DNA of 64,000 nt. Source: Ornithodoros turicata (Eukaryota > Arthropoda > Arachnida > Ixodida > Argasidae). This document shows, piece by piece, positions 1-10,979 of this stretch (positions are counted from its first letter, which is position 1; each line of letters begins with the position of its first letter). The position numbers and the translations under genes are program-made. The stretch spans positions 41,330,685 to 41,394,684 of the forward strand of contig NC_088208.1 of the NCBI RefSeq assembly GCF_037126465.1. Direction: 5' to 3'. The notes below the pieces were generated by a model. The model was given only the letters and a program-made list of their open reading frames with translations, had not been told where the DNA came from and made no database searches.

Positions 1-610
1 ACTATATCGAATATTCGATTGATCACTCAATTTCAATGCATTATTCGTTCCATATTAATATCACTAAAAATTTCGAATTCCGTGTATATTTTATTTCGAT
101 TTTCGCGAGCGCCATGATGCGCGACGTGTCGATGGCGGTGTGACTACAAAATGTGTAGAGATGAGGCGGATGAGGCAAGTGGCAGTTCCGGGCAGACGTG
201 CGGGTACGAATTTTCATACCCGCGCTCTAGGTCCCTTGAGTTTTGGTGGGCTTGGTTCCGGACATGGTAGCAATGTATAAATAATATTCACACAGTACAA
301 TAACTTTGAAACACCAAATCTACGATGAATGCGATGTCTGTGGACTAACATAGCTTGCCCAGCCTCGGTAGTGTAAAACAAAAATGAAAAATTATGAAAC
401 CCTGAGCACTGACGCACGCAAATATGAATTCTTTCGTGACGTTGGCAACATGTCCCCTGAGTGCCCCTGAGCTTGGGGAAAAGGCAAAAAAAAGTCTAGC
501 CGTCTAGCAACGTTGTGCTGACGCTTCCCGCGCCATCAAACGGTCTCAAACGGTTTTTTAGTATGTTTGATTGTCGCACGTGGTCGGCATGAAACAACGT
601 TTTTAGGAGC
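1..610. other. Upstream flank of dyskerin, no gene recognised
   Basis: AT-rich sequence followed by a more GC-rich stretch from about 100 to 240. I see no convincing coding exon or RNA gene here. It would contain the promoter of the dyskerin gene if the proposed start exon at 611 is right. No clear TATA box is visible close to 611. Confidence 0.4.
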
Positions 611-3600
611 ATGGAAGAAATACACTCGGCTCAAGGTGATTTTAACAACGAATATGTCACGGAGATGATGAGCTTAGTGCAATAGCGGAATCTGAGCGAT
701 ACCTTTGAGTCTGTCTGCATCAGAATGAATTCGTACACGGTGGCGCAGTAAACTGTAAACAAAGTCAGGCATCCGAAAAGTTCGTCAAGTTCCGTTGTCA
801 AACTAAGTTCGATAGTGTTTTTTTCTGTTTTTTACGTACTTGAAAGATGTGTACAAAAATTGTAATGTGGGCGAATGTACGTTATTTTGAAGCACAAACT
901 GCTTGACTCTTTCGTGGTAGACGATTTTATTCTTCTCACTGTCGGAAGCAAGAGCGTAAGCTAATAAGCTTTGATCAGTGAAGGATCTAACGGGGGTCCA
1001 CATGTCCTGACCCGATTTCTGTGGGCACCACGTGTTTCTCCAATTAATCCTTACGCAGTGTATAGTATTGTATGCTCTCCCTGACTACACCTTCCTTCAG
1101 AAAACATCAATACTCTCACCCTGGCTTTGAAAATGAAAATACCTACAAAGGAATGTGCTACTGCAATTTAAGCAGAAACGTTGTCGATCTGCACCAGGGA
1201 CTTTGCCAGCACCTCCACATCCCTCCAATGCACCCCCCAAAAAAGGAAGAAAGAGAGAAAAGTAGCAACTATAAATGACATTCTCGGGTAAACATAAACA
1301 AGCCCCAGTCACAACTTCTGGTCCTTCCACCACTGAGGACGCTTGGAACCAACTGCCATGCAGAATTATATCTTTTGCTTTCCTGATTTGTTGAACACTG
1401 GAGGCATACCCTCCCTCTCCTCAAATCAGAAGCGATGACTCTATCAGTTGGCAGAGTGGTTGGCACAGAGCGTGTTTGCTGTGAAACCAGATGTCGTTTT
1501 GGCACCAAACCGCAAGTGGTGAACACTGCATGTATGGTGTCATGAAAATCCTGGGACTACCCCTGGTGTACACTGCACGAGGCTCTGTCACAGAAATCGT
1601 TATTTTGCAAAAAGCGATTAATGCCCTTTACCGGAAACAGTCTAGTCGCAACTGTAGCAGACGATGTGTGACTGTGCTCCGTGATCCAACTTGAGAGTTT
1701 CATACTCAATCCCCAGTGTAGTGGGTCTTCTTGACCGAAGTAATAACCGGACTTACATAATTGTCCTTCGTGCAGTATTGCCATCTGCAAGAAAGGAGAA
1801 AAAGAAGAAGAAGAAGACTCTTGGAGTAAGTTTTGCAGTTAGATTTTCGGGGGATATTTTTAAACAGCCAACGTTATGCGCAGGATATCCAAGAAGAAGG
1901 GGACTTCAGAATTGAACCTTCCGAAAAAGAAGGAAAGTTAAATACTTGCGACTGGCCAATTCTTCTCAAGGTAAGGCGTACTCCGCAAAATAGTCTAAGC
2001 GCATCTTGTGCACCATATTTCTAGTATGCGTTTAAGGTTGCGTTGCATGTTTTCCAGAATTTTGACCGACTCAACATTCGCACCAACCACTATGTCCCTC
2101 TGCCCCATGGAAGTTCTCCACTTAAGAGAGAACTGCGGGAGTACATACGTTCAGGCTTCATCAACCTGGACAAGCCATGCAATCCATCCTCGCATGAAGT
2201 CGTGGCGTGGATCAAACGCATCCTCAAGGTATCCTCTATAAGCCCATTCAACCAAGGTGGAATGTCCTTCTGGGTACTATGGTCTCACTATCCTTAGGTA
2301 GAAAAGACTGGCCACAGTGGGACGTTGGACCCCAAGGTGTCCGGCTGCCTCATCGTATGCATTGAGCGTTCCACTCGCCTGGTCAAGTCCCAACAGAGTG
2401 CAGGCAAAGAGTATGTCGGCATCTTTAAGCTGCATTCCAACCCACCCTCCGAAAAGGCTGTCTATCAGGTAGGGGTATTATATCATCCGCATTAAAGCTC
2501 GGATTATATACCAAGTTTCATTCGGGTATTAGAGGCGCTTGACAGAAATACTGAATACTATGCGTAATGTAAAACCCAGAGACTATGGAACGTGAAGGGA
2601 CAGACACAACACAAAGACTCATAAATGATGGATACCATCCCACTTTCAACTTCAAAGATGCGAATACTCTCTGTGAAATCCGTATCTCTGGTTTTCTGTT
2701 CAGCAGAACTAGTTATGGTACTAGGACTATCTGTGCTGAACTTTCCAAATAATTAGCACTTGTTTGTATCTTTTTTGTATCCCAGTGTTTATCAGAAAAA
2801 AAAAAGAACGAGCTACTTATCACCAACCTGGTGATTAATGAACGATGGAACGCTTTTTTTTGTATGATTCACTCCTGTACGAAGTGTAAGTACCGTAGAG
2901 TTGATCACCCTGTATAGGGTTCCTCCCTTTACGCTCTTTAGGTAGGAAGGCCATCCAATTTGTCATATGGGTTAGAGGGTGTACTACTGAGTCACACCAT
3001 TCAAATTTTCTTTTGTAGGCAGTGGAGCGACTAACTGGTGCTCAGTTCCAACGACCTCCCCTCATCTCGGCCGTCAAGCGTCAGTTACGAGTGCGGACTG
3101 TGTATGAGTCCAAGCTGTTAGAGTTCAACAAGAAAACCAACATGGGTAAGAGCATGCATTCTTTTTATTTATGCGTTCTTAGCATTTTGAGATGAAAATC
3201 GGTAGAGCACACTGTAAAGAGAAGGCGAGAAAAAAGAAGTGCATCGTTTTTATGGTGATGCTACCACTGTTCGACGGATGTCATAATGTGGATAATGGTC
3301 ATTAAAGGGGCACTAAAATGCAAGAACAACGTGTTCTCAGATGAAAGCTCGAGTTTCAGCAATCACTATGCAACGTAGATTATTTTACTTAGAGCTACTA
3401 TTTGTCACGAAAACCCTGTCGAAACATGCACGAAAATATACAGTCCAGCCCGTTTATTACAATCTTCGATATAACGATAACTCCGATATTACGATCAAAT
3501 ACCTGGTTCCCATTAGCTCTCACATTGAAGTACATGTAAAGGAGACACCGATATAACTACCTCTGCGAAAGCGTTTGCTCGCGTATAGCAATCTGAATTC

Positions 3601-6600
3601 ACCCGGGGGTCGGTAGAACATAGTGAAAATCGAAGAGCAAGATTGCGCATTTTCATTGAAAACAAATTACGATGGCATTTTCGAGAGCCTTAGCCTTTGT
3701 GAAAATTAAAGTGAGAACGCGGTGCCTTTATCCGCGCATGACTACGCTTTATTAGATGCACGCATTGCAAGGTGCGCAGCTTAAAAGGGACTTGCAAGAA
3801 GTATAGGAGGAGGCTCCCTCTCCACATCGTTCTCTTGCCCTCAAGTTTTTTCTGGTTTGTTGCGTGCTACAATGGTGTCTGCAGTTCCGGGATGCGTTTT
3901 GACCAGGAAAGATACGTGACTCGACCTGTAGTTGCAACTCGACGGATTTTGTACTGATGCAGAATGTCGTTGCAAAGTACCGTGGCTTCGAAAACATGAG
4001 TTGGCAGACAGTTGCGTGTTGCCACCCAAACACGCGTCGACGAATTACCAGTGGGCGAGGCATGTCATTATGGACAATGCACTTCCGATAGTGAGGATGA
4101 TGATGATATGGCAGTGAATGATGAGCAATGGACCAAGTTGTTGATCTCAAAATGTGTGGAGCCTCATGTGGTAATGGCAGATATATTGTCCTTGGGAAAA
4201 GCCTTTGACACAAAGCTGCGTCTAGTCGAGCTACATAGATAAAATGCTTTTGCGCTTGCAACAAACACACGCTTGTTTAGCTGCGTTCTACTTCGTCAAT
4301 ATGATCCCGACCGGCAATTTTGGGAAAGCTCGTTTTTAACGATAACGCAGATATAAGGATCGGATTTCACGTCCCCATCAATATCGTTATAAACGGGCTC
4401 GACTGTACCGACGTTAGCGGTGTCCCATCGGATCCTCGAGACGCAGGTACGGCGGCAGCCAATTGGGTAAAATAACACGCGCTCGCGATCCTGTCCTGTA
4501 CCTGTGCGTTTCGAACATAGTCCACCAGTGGTCTTGTACACATACACTGTATTTTAAAAACGACTCGCTTAAGTGCCATTGAATACATTAACGAGAAATG
4601 TTCAGATGCAGCGAATTATTTATAAATCTCACCAGCAGGTGCCACAGAATGACATTATTTTGTTTTACCAGTCGCATTCTGACTGTCTAATTTTTTTGGA
4701 CAAAACTGTTGGCGCTGTCAAACACCCCACAGAACCAATGTATTTCCTCGTCCAATAACTCTTGGGAAGACTATTATTCTCGCTTGAAACCTGCATTTTT
4801 GGGACTTCCGTCTTCCGCGAGATCGTGGCCATTCCTGATGTGGCGGAGCTTATTTGTGCGTGACCTATCCGAAACAGAAATATTTTGCACCGTGCATGAT
4901 AAAAAAAAGTGTGGCACATTGATATGGAAATTGCTTCAACAGGAATCGTGTGGGTGAGTTGCGAGGCCGGGACCTACGTGCGGACATTGTGCGTTCATTT
5001 TGGGCTCCTCATCGGTACTGGAGGCATCATGCAGGAACTACGAAGGGTTCGCTCTGGCATCCAGAGTGAGAAGGTTAGTCCTCAAGAGTTTTTTTCTATC
5101 GGACAATTTAGTACTATCAGCTACATTAAGCTTGAAGGGTCATTCTCCCAAAGAAATTTCGAATAATGAAAATAAGCCCTTATCTAATGGCACCAACTAT
5201 TTTGGAACTACTCGAGTAAAAGGCAAGAATGGGAGTGGTTAGTAGCTGAAAAGCACACAGTGAAACAAACTGTCCTTTCTCCTGTCGGAGAGAGGTGTGT
5301 AGAGATGGTTTTATACGCGTGCGCATAGGCAGTTACAAAATGGTCCATTGAAGCTCTCCAGGGCAGTAGCCTGGATTTGTGGTGTGCCCCTTTGACCATG
5401 TTTTCTGTCACTTTCTGTTTTCAGAAGGGAATGGTAACGTTGCACGACGTCCTAGATGCGCAGTGGATGTGGGAAAACCACAGGAATGAGTCATACCTGC
5501 GGAGGGTCATCCGACCTCTAGAGTGCCTTCTGGTGTCGCATAAGCGCATTGTTATGAAAGACTCTGCGGTGCGTATTTTGCTTGTAGGTTATTTTGAGGT
5601 GCTACACGGTGAATGGTTTGCAGGTGAATGCCGTCTGCTATGGAGCCAAGGTGATGCTTCCGGGTGTTTTACGCTTTGAGGATGGTATAGAACTCAACGA
5701 GGAGATAGTCATCATGACGGCCAAAGGGGAAGCAATCTGTTTAGGTGAGAATGTGGTGTACGAGCCATGCAATGCCGAGGCTGGTTCGTGAGAGAGTTCC
5801 TTTTAATCGTCGCAGGTATTGCACTGATGACGACAGCGACAATAGCGACCTGTGACCACGGAGTGGTTGCCAAGATCAAACGTGTCGTCATGGAAAGGGA
5901 CACGTACCCTAGAAAGTGGGGTCTGGGGCCAAATGCAATAAAGAAGAAAGCTTTAATCAAGGAGGGCAAACTGGACAAACATGGTCGTCCAAACGAAAAT
6001 ACCCCACAGTGGTACCAAGAGGGAGCGACAGAAAGGTCAGTCAGGTTCTGGGCCTAAACTTTTTCTTACCTTTTGGAGACATTGCTTCTGGGCAAGCAAT
6101 TTTGGAGAAGAAATCTTACCTTCATTTGTGTTGAGAAAATAAGGTACAATGCAAATGTAATTTGAAATCTTTTAATTTCAACTGATGCTCGTCGCTTTAT
6201 TGTGTCCTCGAATACATTAGAAATTGCTCAGAGATCTTTGACCATCTGTCATGGGCAAGGGGTAAAAAAAAGGTGGATAGATGATGTTGAGTGGGAATGA
6301 GATAATAATTTCCCTTTCCTTCTACTTTTTCGTTTTTTAGGCCAGAAGCAGAGAGTGGCAAGAAGGTAAGCTCCAGATAGTTCAAGATGTAAGCTGTGCC
6401 CAGAGAGCGCTCTTTATGTGGTACCGATGATCGAACACTCACTCCGAACATAGACAATGTACAGCAAATCACAAGTCTAACCATGTCTACTAATTAGGGG
6501 GTGCAAATAGTGAAATTTTTTAACACAAATTGAATATGTATACAGTCAAACAATGAACAACGGTACTGTGCTCAACGCCAACAAAATTTGGAGAGTGAAC

Positions 6601-9255
6601 CAGAATTTAACCCAGCTGTAGGCCACACAGAGTTCGTGGTCTTGTTGTACAGCATTTTCGCTGGGGCAGACTTTAGTGGAGGCTGCGCACAACTGTGTGC
6701 TAGTTTTGGTTGGTGAACGTGTAGCGACGCATTTGCAGATGAGCGTAATAAACTCTAAAGCTCCGTGCGTCACTTATAGCGCGCGCAACCAGCAACAGCT
6801 TGGCAGTAAGCTGGTATAACTGTACGTATTTTGGAAAAAATTGAACATTCAAAACTTTTGCAAATACGCAGAAAGTTCGATATCAAATTTTTGAATACGA
6901 ATCGAATATAGCAAATATTCTGTTCGTAAGCAAAGTTTGGCATATTGGCATACCTCGACTTGTAACGTAAACGCCAGAAACGTTGAGAAATAACGGTGCA
7001 TTTAAGCTGTCACCGTCCTTGCTAACTCTGAACACTATCGAACGAAAACAACATTCCTGGTTGGTTTGGGAGACTGGCAGCACAGCAGCAGGAGATTTCT
7101 GCTGTGCCATGGGACCGGTTACATTGCTCAAACTGAAGTTATGGGCCTTAGCTCCAAGTAGTATAAGTAGTAGAAGAGGATCATGAATATGACGTCCTCG
7201 TATGCTCAGTCCACCAGATATGTGTGGATTTCGTGTAGCATAAAATGGTACTAATTACTACGTATCTCTGGTCAATTTCCTTTTGCTTGGCAGAAGCCTT
7301 TGATCGAAGTTGTTGAAGAGGAGGAGGGGGAAGGATCTGTGGAGGTGAGTAAGGTCTGGGTGGAAGGATATGAAAGACCTAAGGGGACAAAACATCTCCT
7401 TTCAGTTGCCCGTCAAGCATGAAAAGAAGAAGAAGAAGAAAAAGGAAGAGAGGGAGGAGGAGGAAGAGGTGGGTAAGGTCTGGGTGGAAGGAATTAAAAA
7501 CGCCTAAGAGGGAGCACTTTTTTTAGTTGCCCAGCAAGCATGAAAAGAAGAAGAAAAAGAAGGAGGAGGAAGAGGTGAGTGAGGTCTGGGAGATATAAGA
7601 CCCGAGGATGTGACAATACAGACACAGCTTTCAACATGTATAGCACACACAACCCTCAGTCATACTACGAATGTCACGAAAATCCCCCACATTCCTCACA
7701 TCAGTCAAGAGCTGAGCAGCTCATTTTCATACGCTTTTCAACACCATGGAGTTTTATACTGGTCAAACATTTTGGAGTGTTTATTGACATTACAAATCGT
7801 TCTCTCGAGGCTCTGCTGTTTTCATTGCACACTATAATGGCCCTGGTTTAAGTTAAGCTAAAGTGTTGTCTTAGTTATAGTACAAGCAATGCTGTTGTGC
7901 AACTGCACCACCGAAGCTGAAGCTGCAATATCTGTTAGTATGAATCATCACTGCACTCCTGAGCACAAGTTCACAAGTGGCAAAATACAAAAGCCATAAA
8001 ATTGTGCGCATTCCCCCATTGAAACGTGTATATCGCTGGCACCGAAGTGATATATAATAATGGATATTATAATGATCCACTTTGTGCCTGATGAGCATGG
8101 AGAAAGAAGGCTGTGCTTTTGCTGGAATGCAATGGGAATGTTAAAGGGGCACTAAAATGCAAAAACAAGTTCACTTCAAATTACGTTACACGCTACGTTA
8201 ATTTCATACTTGTTATCATAATGAAATACTTTGACACCGTTAGGAAGCTACCGTCAGAATTATACCGGACTCTCTCTTGCTTCGGCGCTAAGCAGTGAAC
8301 AGCACTTCAGTTCGTGCACTGGTGTTTTTAGCCCAAAATGCACGTGCCACGGCATGGAGCAGTCCCGGTTAAAAACATAGTGCGCGTTACATGTCGGACT
8401 GGCGTCGATGTCCGAAGGATGTGAAGATAAGTGTTGTCTCCGGAACATTCGCGAGAACTGTTGTGGGCTACAATTCAGTGAATCGGTATTGAAAAATGCA
8501 GCTGTGCGCATCATGCCGCGGATATACGGAACACTACCATCAGCCCTGTTCCAAATCCATACACGCGTGATAGGTATGCGCGCGCTTCTCCTGCTGTCTC
8601 ATTGGATGCCGTCAATGTTTGCCTCCTGGAGATCGCATTCGTTGCTGCCAAACACGGCTCAGTTTTCGTTGTGTGATCTAATTTTGTTTGAATTGCACCA
8701 ATTGAAACATGGACTTTCATTTGAGAGCAAGGTGTTTTTGCATTTTAGTGCCCCTTTAACTTACTGAGGAACGTAAATGATGTTTATTCAGATAACAAAC
8801 ATCACATGTGCCAATTACATAGCGCTTCTTGTTCAGCGCAATCCACGAGAAACAGTTGCGTTTTGTTGGCTCTCGGGTATGTTGAGCAGACGACGCCAGA
8901 AGCGTTTTATGTTTCGCTGTCAACCGTGCCGCGTACCTATCTGCGAGGAATGCGCGTTTTTCGATCATCTCCAAAGCCCTACACAATCTAGACGAGCAAG
9001 GCACGCTGACGGCCACTGGGCGGGCAACCCCATAATGTGACCACAAGATTCGTACGATTTGCGTTCTCGCGCAACAGGTGGCGCTGTCTGGTTGTGGTTC
9101 AAGTTTCTCCTTCGAGCCTTCTTTCTGATTTCCTAGCTATGCACGTGATGTGCGACTCCAGTCAGCAATATGTGCCTTTTCAGTTGCCTACCAGTCACGA
9201 AAAGAAGAAGAAGAAAAAGAAAGACAAGCACAAAGAGGCTGAACAATCGGAATGA
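611..9255 (+). CDS. DKC1: Dyskerin, H/ACA snoRNP pseudouridine synthase (15 exons)
   Basis: Catalytic subunit of H/ACA RNPs, which converts uridine to pseudouridine in rRNA and snRNA and stabilises telomerase RNA; nucleolus and Cajal bodies. Exons: 611-635 (start exon, tentative), 1776-1825, 1884-1970, 2058-2228, 2298-2468, 3019-3145, 4943-5073, 5425-5568, 5624-5744, 5816-6035, 6341-6365, 7294-7344, 7406-7468, 7527-7574, 9184-9255. All junctions keep frame and give 501 residues (human 514). Seen: N-terminal lysine run, DKCLD region, TruB catalytic motif GHSGTLDPK with Asp near residue 122, the RRVRSG region, a PUA domain at about 298-372 ([17 protein letters not shown]), and an acidic then lysine-rich tail. 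The start exon is chosen because MEEIHSAQ ends in phase 1, matches the next exon and gives the family length, but it lies 1.1 kb upstream and could be wrong. The C-terminal lysine-rich exon is repeated (separate entry). Confidence 0.93.
3441..4405. mobile_element. Pogo/Tigger-like DNA element in dyskerin intron
   Basis: The left end starts CAGTCCAGCCCGTTTATTAC and the right end is its near reverse complement (GTTATAAACGGGCTCGACTG). TA flanks both sides, the duplication expected of Tc1/mariner-pogo elements. Inside, the plus-strand frame at 4012-4242 has an acidic stretch (SDSEDDDDM) followed by a hydrophobic helix-like segment, as in the C-terminal part of Tigger/CENP-B-like transposases. No DDE catalytic core is visible, so this is a deleted, non-autonomous copy. 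It sits in the 1.8-kb intron 3146-4942. Confidence 0.7.
7345..7600 (+). repeat. Tandem duplication of a lysine-rich dyskerin exon and its intron
   Basis: Exons 7406-7468 ([11 protein letters not shown]...) and 7527-7574 ([11 protein letters not shown]...) are near copies, and the intron starts at 7345, 7469 and 7575 share GTRRGTRAGGTCTGGG. The last exon at 9184 ([11 protein letters not shown]) is a third, more diverged relative. All three begin in phase 0, so skipping or repeating any of them keeps frame. The simplest reading is unequal exchange of an exon-intron unit of about 110-125 bp. Confidence 0.88.
8141..8759. mobile_element. TTAA-flanked MITE in last dyskerin intron
   Basis: The left end TTAAAGGGGCACTAAAATGC and the right end GCATTTTAGTGCCCCTTTAA are exact inverted copies, about 619 bp apart. 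TTAA at both ends fits the target duplication of piggyBac-type elements. No transposase frame is visible. A second left end of the same family lies near 3303 without a matching right end nearby. Related TTAA-ended elements lie at 34229 and 54867. Confidence 0.75.
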
Positions 9256-9321
9256 AATTCTTCTATGTACATGGAATTTGTTGGCCTTTTTGTTTTCTTC
9301 AAGCTGCGGTGCATCTTTCAT

Positions 9322-9327
9322 AATAAA
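9322..9327 (+). terminator. Poly(A) signal of dyskerin
   Basis: A canonical AATAAA lies 67 bases after the dyskerin stop codon and is the first one downstream. It probably directs 3' end formation near 9340-9350. Confidence 0.7.
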
Positions 9328-9339
9328 TACTACATCCAA

Positions 9340-10979
9340 GTGCGTGTAAAAAATGATTATGCTTTATTTACATAGTGTACAGTGGGTAATGTTAATTACA
9401 TGCAGTGTACACACTGCTTGAGCATGAGCAAAATGTTTCGTCTCACAAGTGATTGATGCCACTTTGTTAATTTCATTATCACTGTTCCACAATTTGCAAT
9501 GTGTTGGGTCAAATGCATCTACGTCCGAGATGTAGTAATGTGCGCCATGTTGGTTTCGTACAAATGGAGCATTGAAATGAAATTGAGAGTGTGGGGCACT
9601 AAAAATTAAATAGCTGTTCTTTCAAATGAGGTAATACTTTAAGCAGCCTGCATCGACCATAATACTGATGGAGTAGAACACATACCAATGGCATACCAGC
9701 CAACCCTCCCGGATTATCCCGGAGGCTCTCGAATTTCGTTCAGTCTCCCGATTGTATGGACGCACCCTCCAATCTCCCATTTTCCTTTCAAACCTGCACA
9801 AACGCATTCCTGAGGAAATAGACAGCACGTAACGCGAAAAGACTCTCTATCGTCCTATCTTCAGTTGAGCCTCGTACGATGTTTCGTCTTCTCCGATGGC
9901 GCTCTCCCAACAGAAAAAAATACCTGCATGCGTTACTCGTATGTGCCTTTTCAGTGGTTTTCTGGTTGAGCACAACCAGCCGTGGATTGTAAGTGACCAG
10001 AAGATGTTCCCAAAATGGTAGAAAAGGGCAAAGCTGAGAGCCATCCTCTGGCACATACAGTCGACGACTGATTTTTTGGACAGTTCGTTAAGAGCTTGAT
10101 TTTGTGTGCGCATTTTTGCTCCGACTACTATGTACCAGAATCTAGAGATACTGCGTCTACTATTTCAGACTACTTTGTCGGTGGCCGAGGTCATATGGCA
10201 CAGTCAATTACAGTGTCCCAGTGGCTTATTTCTGAATATAGATAATAAATATGTCACTCGCTGTGTCGAGTGGTGAGGACATGCGGCGCATTGGTAATGA
10301 GTCCCTGCCTCAGAGAGGTCAGTAGCATCATCAAACGTTGCCTTTGGTATCAGAAAGAGCATCAACAAAATGTATGATGGGTCGTGGGGATTACAAAAAA
10401 TCTGGGAGCTACGTACTGGTCTCGCCTTCTGCTACACTTGATACACTAGGGAATCTATGGAATGCTTTTGAGGACACTACTATAGCAAATAGCTTGCGTT
10501 AGGCTGTTTTATTTTGTCCTATTTAATTTATTGAAGTAGCAGAAAAGGGCACCACTGACGAGCCACACTCTCTCCCTACATGACCTTCAACACAAATGAA
10601 CTGTATCGAATTGATGGGTGACGAAATCATTCGCAGATTATGTGCTTTATCAGAGGGACAACAGTAGCATTCACGTAGTTCTTGTTTGTTTTCAGTCAAA
10701 GACGACGCTACACAAGAGTGCATTCCCCGTAATGTGTTACATCGTGCTATGATGCAGACACTCTGGAATCGATAACTGGAACATATTCTATGACTGTAGG
10801 TACATCTCGTAAATCGTTCACGATAAAGAGAAAAACATTTTTGTGGGGTTTTGCAACTGTCTACACATTGTCCCTCCTGATGGCTTTAAAGTGTGGTGGA
10901 AGAGATACATGGTATGCCATGAGTCAGACCATGCAAGTTAATACACTTTGGGTGTGGGAGAGTACTACGATGAGGACTG
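9340..10979. other. Intergenic region between dyskerin and POU6 3' ends
   Basis: The two flanking genes are tail-to-tail. No coding exon was recognised. Near 10058 there is one end of a pogo-like element (CAGTCGACGACTGATTTTTT), similar to the element at 62412, without a visible partner. TTTATT at 10508-10513 reads AATAAA on the minus strand and could be the POU6 poly(A) signal. Confidence 0.5.

Noticed and set aside
2229..2297. Dyskerin intron starting GTATCCTCT, resembling a U12 GT-AG donor
   Set aside because: The intron is only 69 bases and has no TTCCTTAAC-like branch site near its 3' end; a normal U2-type intron explains it.
3752..4270. 172-residue minus-strand open frame in the dyskerin intron
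   Set aside because: It lies antisense inside the pogo-like element; the plus strand carries the more transposase-like acidic segment. No family resemblance on the minus strand.
1971..7293. H/ACA or C/D snoRNAs in dyskerin introns, as in vertebrate DKC1
   Set aside because: Known for the family, but I could not identify a convincing hinge-ACA or C/D box pair by eye. An snoRNA covariance search would decide it.
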